Positions 5,326 to 8,468 of a stretch of DNA of 8,468 nt are shown here, piece by piece; the stretch's first letter is position 1, and the number at the start of each line of letters is the position of its first letter. The stretch is from Clostridia bacterium (GTDB lineage Bacteria > Bacillota > Clostridia > Christensenellales > Borkfalkiaceae): NCBI GenBank assembly GCA_029071285.1, contig JAIEAS010000071.1:1-8468 (forward strand), in the 5' to 3' direction. The position numbers and the translations under genes are program-made. A model generated the notes under the pieces. It made no database searches and had not been told where the DNA came from. It worked only from the letters and a program-made list of their open reading frames with translations.

Positions 5326-7452
5326 ATGAAAGTTATTAAACGCGACGGCTCGACGGCTGAATTTGACAAAAACAAGATACTCGTTGCCATAAGCAAGGCG
5401 AACGAGGCGGTTGACTTCGAGGACAGAATCACCGAAGAGCAGATTTCGGCAATCGTGGAGGATATTGCTTCACGCCACCGCGCGCGCATACTCGTAGAGC
5501 AGATACAGGATCTGGTGGAAGAACACCTTATGCAGCTGGGCAAGTTCCCGCTTATGAAGGCGTATATTCTTTACCGCTACGAGCGCGCCCTCGTCCGTAA
5601 AGCGAATACCACGGACGAAAGCATTCTTTCGCTCATTAAAAACGACAATAAAGACGTTATGGAGGAAAACTCCAACAAAAACGCGCGCACCGCTTCCACG
5701 CAGCGCGATTTAATCGCGGGCGAAGTTTCGAAGGACTTAACCAGCCGTCTTCTTCTGCCTGAGCATATTTCCAAAGCACACAAGGACGGCGCAATCCATT
5801 TCCACGACGCGGACTACTTCATTCAGCCAATTTTCAACTGCTGCCTTATTAATATTAAGGACATGCTGGATAACGGCACGGTTATGAACGGCAAGATGAT
5901 TGAAAGCCCCAAGTCCTTCCAGACCGCCTGCACGGTAACCACGCAGATTATCGCGTCGGTCGCTTCCTCGCAGTACGGCGGACAGTCGGTTAATATCGCG
6001 CACCTCGGCAAATATTTAAGACGCTCGAAAGACAAGTATATCGAGCAGTGCAACGAAACCTTCGGCGACACTATCGACGACGCAACCAAGGCGCGCTTCG
6101 TTGAAATGCGTCTGAAGGAAGCTTTGAAGGCGGGCGTTCAGACCATTCAGTATCAGATTAACACGCTGATGACCACAAACGGTCAGTCGCCTTTCGTAAC
6201 CCTTTTCCTCTATCTTGACGAAAACGACGAGTATATCGAAGAGAACGCAATGATAATCGAGGAAATTTTAAAACAGCGTTATCAGGGCATCAAGAACGAA
6301 AAGGGCGTGTACGTTACCCCCGCGTTCCCCAAGCTCATTTACGTTCTGGACGAAAACAACTGCTTGAAGGGCGGAAAGTACGACTACCTTACCCGCCTTG
6401 CGGTTAAGTGCTCGTCAAAGCGCCTCTATCCCGACTACATTTCGGCAAAGAAGATGCGTGAAAATTACGAGGGCAACGTATTCTCGCCCATGGGCTGCCG
6501 CTCCTTCCTGTCCCCCTGGAAGGACGAAAACGGCAACTACAAGTTCGAGGGCAGATTCAATCAGGGCGTCGTTTCGATAAACCTGCCCCAGTGCGGAATT
6601 TTAGCTCACGGCGACGAGAACAAGTTCTGGGAGCTTTTGGAAGAGAGATTGCAGCTCTGCTACGAAGCTCTGATGTGCCGCCACAACGCGCTTGTCGGCG
6701 TTACCAGCGACGTTTCACCCGTGCACTGGCAGTACGGCGCGATTGCAAGACTTGAAAGCGGCGAAAAAATCGATAAATATTTAATGGACGGCTATTCCAC
6801 CATATCGCTGGGATACATAGGTCTGTACGAAGTAACCAAGCTCGTCAAGGGCGTTTCCCATACCGACCCCAAGGGCACCGAGTTTGCGGTTAAAGTTATG
6901 AACTGCCTCCGTTCGCACTGCGAAAAGTGGAAGAAGGAAACGGGGCTCGGCTTCGGACTTTACGGCACCCCCGCGGAATCTCTCTGCTACCGCTTTGCGA
7001 GAATCGACCAGGCTAAGTTCGGCAATATTCCCGACGTTACAGACAAGGGCTATTACACCAACAGCTATCACGTTGACGTGCGCGAAGAGATTGACGCATT
7101 CTCGAAATTCTCGTTCGAAAGCCAGTTCCAGCAGATTTCTTCGGGCGGCGCGATTTCTTACGTTGAAATTCCCAATATGCGCCACAACCTTACCGCTATG
7201 GAAGACGTAGTCAAATTTATTTACGACAATATCCAGTACGCTGAATTCAATACCAAGAGCGACTATTGCCACGTCTGCGGCTTTGACGGCGAAATTATTA
7301 TCAACGACGATAACGAGTGGGAGTGCCCGATGTGCCACAACAAAGACCAGCGCAAGATGAACGTAACCCGCCGCACCTGCGGATATCTGGGTGAAAACTT
7401 CTGGAACGTCGGCAAGACCAAGGAAATCAAGGCAAGAGTATTGCATTTATAA
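5326..7452 (+). CDS. nrdD: Anaerobic (class III) ribonucleoside-triphosphate reductase, 708 aa
   Basis: NrdD reduces ribonucleoside triphosphates to deoxyribonucleotides without oxygen, using a glycyl radical made by NrdG. Residues about 3-92 form an ATP-cone (VIKRDG at 3-8), the allosteric site that senses ATP/dATP. The catalytic barrel follows, with a Cys pair at 172-173 (NCCL) and C391 in MGCRSFL, the likely thiyl-radical cysteine; C172/C173 probably corresponds to the second active-site Cys (Cys79 of phage T4). The C-terminal zinc site is C648-x2-C651 and C667-x2-C670. The glycyl radical motif RTCGY puts the radical on G686, followed by the conserved GKT..E tail. All key residues are present and the length is normal for NrdD. 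It leads the operon with nrdG one base downstream and dut after that. The promoter carries two NrdR boxes. Whether formate or a thioredoxin-like protein supplies the electrons cannot be told from this reading. Confidence 0.98.
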   Translation: MKVIKRDGSTAEFDKNKILVAISKANEAVDFEDRITEEQISAIVEDIASRHRARILVEQIQDLVEEHLMQLGKFPLMKAYILYRYERALVRKANTTDESILSLIKNDNKDVMEENSNKNARTASTQRDLIAGEVSKDLTSRLLLPEHISKAHKDGAIHFHDADYFIQPIFNCCLINIKDMLDNGTVMNGKMIESPKSFQTACTVTTQIIASVASSQYGGQSVNIAHLGKYLRRSKDKYIEQCNETFGDTIDDATKARFVEMRLKEALKAGVQTIQYQINTLMTTNGQSPFVTLFLYLDENDEYIEENAMIIEEILKQRYQGIKNEKGVYVTPAFPKLIYVLDENNCLKGGKYDYLTRLAVKCSSKRLYPDYISAKKMRENYEGNVFSPMGCRSFLSPWKDENGNYKFEGRFNQGVVSINLPQCGILAHGDENKFWELLEERLQLCYEALMCRHNALVGVTSDVSPVHWQYGAIARLESGEKIDKYLMDGYSTISLGYIGLYEVTKLVKGVSHTDPKGTEFAVKVMNCLRSHCEKWKKETGLGFGLYGTPAESLCYRFARIDQAKFGNIPDVTDKGYYTNSYHVDVREEIDAFSKFSFESQFQQISSGGAISYVEIPNMRHNLTAMEDVVKFIYDNIQYAEFNTKSDYCHVCGFDGEIIINDDNEWECPMCHNKDQRKMNVTRRTCGYLGENFWNVGKTKEIKARVLHL

Positions 7453-7453
7453 T

Positions 7454-7987
7454 ATGAATTTTGCAAAGATTAAGTGGTACGATATTTCCAACGGACCGGG
7501 GGTGAGGGTGTCGCTGTACGTCAGCGGCTGCCGCAATCACTGTAAAAACTGTTTCAACCCCGAAACGTGGGACTTTGCGTACGGCGACCCTTTCACGAAA
7601 AAGGTTGAAAACCAAATAATCAAAGGACTCGAACCCAGCTATATCAAGGGCTTCTCGCTGCTTGGCGGCGACCCGTTCGAACCCGAAAACGCCGAGGTCC
7701 TTGCGCCCTTCCTTGAAAGACTGCGCAAAGCCTGTCCCGATAAATCAATCTGGTGCTACACCGGCTACGATTACGAGCGCGACCTTCTTACGGGCAACAA
7801 GGGCGATATCGATACCGTAATGCGCATTTTAAACTGCCTTGACGTTCTCGTGGACGGCAAGTTCGTCGAAGAAAAGAAAGATTTAAACCTCTTGTTCCGC
7901 GGCTCGTCCAACCAGCGCATAATTCTCGTAAAACCCTCGCTGGAAACGGACGAAGTGGTGCTTTGGGATGAGCAGACTATTGTATAA
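7454..7987 (+). CDS. nrdG: Anaerobic ribonucleotide reductase activating protein (radical SAM), 177 aa
   Basis: NrdG cleaves S-adenosylmethionine with a [4Fe-4S] cluster and generates the glycyl radical on NrdD. The cluster-binding motif is C26-x3-C30-x2-C33 (CRNHCKNC), preceded by the family-typical start with DISNGPGVRVSLYVSGC at about 10-26. A GGDPF segment (about residues 73-77) matches the GGE/GGD SAM-binding motif, and VDGKF is in the expected C-terminal position. The length is typical of a small NrdG. The frame is open farther upstream inside nrdD, but the ATG at 7454 gives the normal N-terminus. Only one base separates it from the nrdD stop (TAATATG) and no good Shine-Dalgarno sequence is present at the usual distance, so translation is probably coupled to nrdD by re-initiation. 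Confidence 0.97.
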   Translation: MNFAKIKWYDISNGPGVRVSLYVSGCRNHCKNCFNPETWDFAYGDPFTKKVENQIIKGLEPSYIKGFSLLGGDPFEPENAEVLAPFLERLRKACPDKSIWCYTGYDYERDLLTGNKGDIDTVMRILNCLDVLVDGKFVEEKKDLNLLFRGSSNQRIILVKPSLETDEVVLWDEQTIV

Positions 7988-7990
7988 ACA

Positions 7991-7995
7991 AAGGA
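7991..7995 (+). promoter_or_regulatory. Ribosome binding site of dut
   Basis: AAGGA ends 7 bases before the ATG at 8003, within the 15-base gap after the nrdG stop. There is no room for a separate promoter in the gap, so dut is read from the nrd transcript unless a promoter lies inside nrdG. Confidence 0.8.
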
Positions 7996-8002
7996 AAAAT
8001 TT

Positions 8003-8440
8003 ATGGAAGTAGGAATTAAAAAACTGAATGAAAACGCGGCGATTCCTTCATACGGCAGCGAGTTTGCTGCGGGCGCGGATTTGTACGCCTGCATCGGAAG
8101 CGATATCGAGGTCAAGCCTCACGAAACGGTTTTAATTCCCACGGGCATTGCGCTCGAGCTTCCCGTAGGCTACGCGGGGCTTATCTACGCGCGGAGCGGT
8201 CTTGCAACCAAAAAGGGACTTGCCCCCGCAAACAAAGTCGGCGTGGTTGACTGCGATTACCGCGGCGAGGTCAAGGTTGCCCTTCATAACCACTCTGAAA
8301 TTCCTCAGACGGTTGCGGTCGGCGAGCGCGTCGCGCAGCTTGTGATTACGCCGTATATAACCGCTAAGTTCGTTTTAAAGGACGAGCTATCCGACACCGT
8401 GAGAGGTGCGGGCGGCTTCGGTTCGACAGGCAGAAAATAA
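8003..8440 (+). CDS. dut: Deoxyuridine 5'-triphosphate nucleotidohydrolase (trimeric dUTPase), 145 aa
   Basis: Hydrolyses dUTP to dUMP and pyrophosphate, keeping uracil out of DNA and supplying the substrate for thymidylate synthase. All five motifs of the homotrimeric family are visible: I AAGADLYA (22-29), II RSGLA (64-68), III GVVDCDYRG (80-88) with the uracil-pocket D83 and Y86, IV GERVAQLV (107-114), and V RGAGGFGSTG (134-143), the flexible C-terminal P-loop-like arm that closes the active site. The length is normal and the C-terminus is complete. It lies 15 bases after nrdG with its own ribosome binding site, so it should be co-expressed with the anaerobic reductase. This is a bacterial housekeeping enzyme here; nothing suggests a phage copy. 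Confidence 0.97.
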   Translation: MEVGIKKLNENAAIPSYGSEFAAGADLYACIGSDIEVKPHETVLIPTGIALELPVGYAGLIYARSGLATKKGLAPANKVGVVDCDYRGEVKVALHNHSEIPQTVAVGERVAQLVITPYITAKFVLKDELSDTVRGAGGFGSTGRK

Positions 8441-8468
8441 ATAAAAATAAACGCGGCGCGGACGGTAT

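Noticed and set aside
5135..5329. Plus-strand 64-codon ORF upstream of nrdD
   Set aside because: It covers the hairpin, both promoters and the NrdR boxes, has no ribosome binding site and no recognisable protein features.
6781..7446. Minus-strand 221-codon ORF opposite the nrdD 3' end
   Set aside because: It is antisense to a strongly conserved NrdD region and is explained by codon bias of the true frame; no family resemblance.
8441..8468. Possible terminator or start of another gene after dut
   Set aside because: Only 28 bases remain, AT-rich and then CGCGGCGCGG; no complete hairpin or reading frame can be supported before the window ends.

Overview
The window carries five plus-strand genes on a DNA of roughly 50% GC. 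It looks like a chromosome segment from a strictly anaerobic member of the Bacillota, probably an uncultured gut clostridium of the Christensenellales type. The evidence is an oxygen-sensitive class III ribonucleotide reductase with its activase, AGGAG-type ribosome binding sites, consensus sigma-A-like promoters, and a very large repetitive single-pass surface protein with a charged cytoplasmic tail. The order-level placement is inference; no rRNA or other phylogenetic marker is present.

Layout: (1) 2-4438 encodes a giant exported and membrane-anchored surface protein whose first codons lie upstream of the window. It has a signal peptide, about 1,150 residues of degenerate Ig/MBG-like beta modules outside, one transmembrane helix, and a tail of about 257 residues inside (coiled coil, Gln/Met/Pro-rich stretch, a duplicated helix, acidic-aromatic C-terminus). 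A strong hairpin terminator follows at 4454-4480. (2) 4506-4597 is a palindromic interspersed repeat of the 'GTCATTGCGAG...GCAATCC' type. (3) 4650-5087 encodes a small HNH-nuclease-like zinc protein. Its promoter (TTGATA-17-TATAAT) places the transcription start on the A of the ATG, so the mRNA is predicted to be leaderless. (4) 5088-5325 is a dense AT-rich regulatory region: two small palindromes, a hairpin that shares its bases with an apparent promoter, and then a second consensus promoter flanked and interrupted by two NrdR-box-like palindromes. (5) 5326-8440 is the operon nrdD-nrdG-dut.

The operon makes functional sense: NrdG installs the glycyl radical on NrdD, NrdD reduces ribonucleoside triphosphates to dNTPs, and dUTPase hydrolyses dUTP, protecting DNA from uracil and supplying dUMP for thymidylate synthesis. 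NrdR boxes around the promoter suggest that all three are repressed when (d)ATP is plentiful. The surface protein and the HNH gene look like separate transcription units with no obvious functional link to the nucleotide operon.

The points most worth following up are the leaderless HNH gene, the placement and uneven half-site spacing of the NrdR boxes, the large structured cytoplasmic tail of the surface protein, and the palindromic repeat. I see no RNA genes, CRISPR array, insertion sequence or clear novel defence system.
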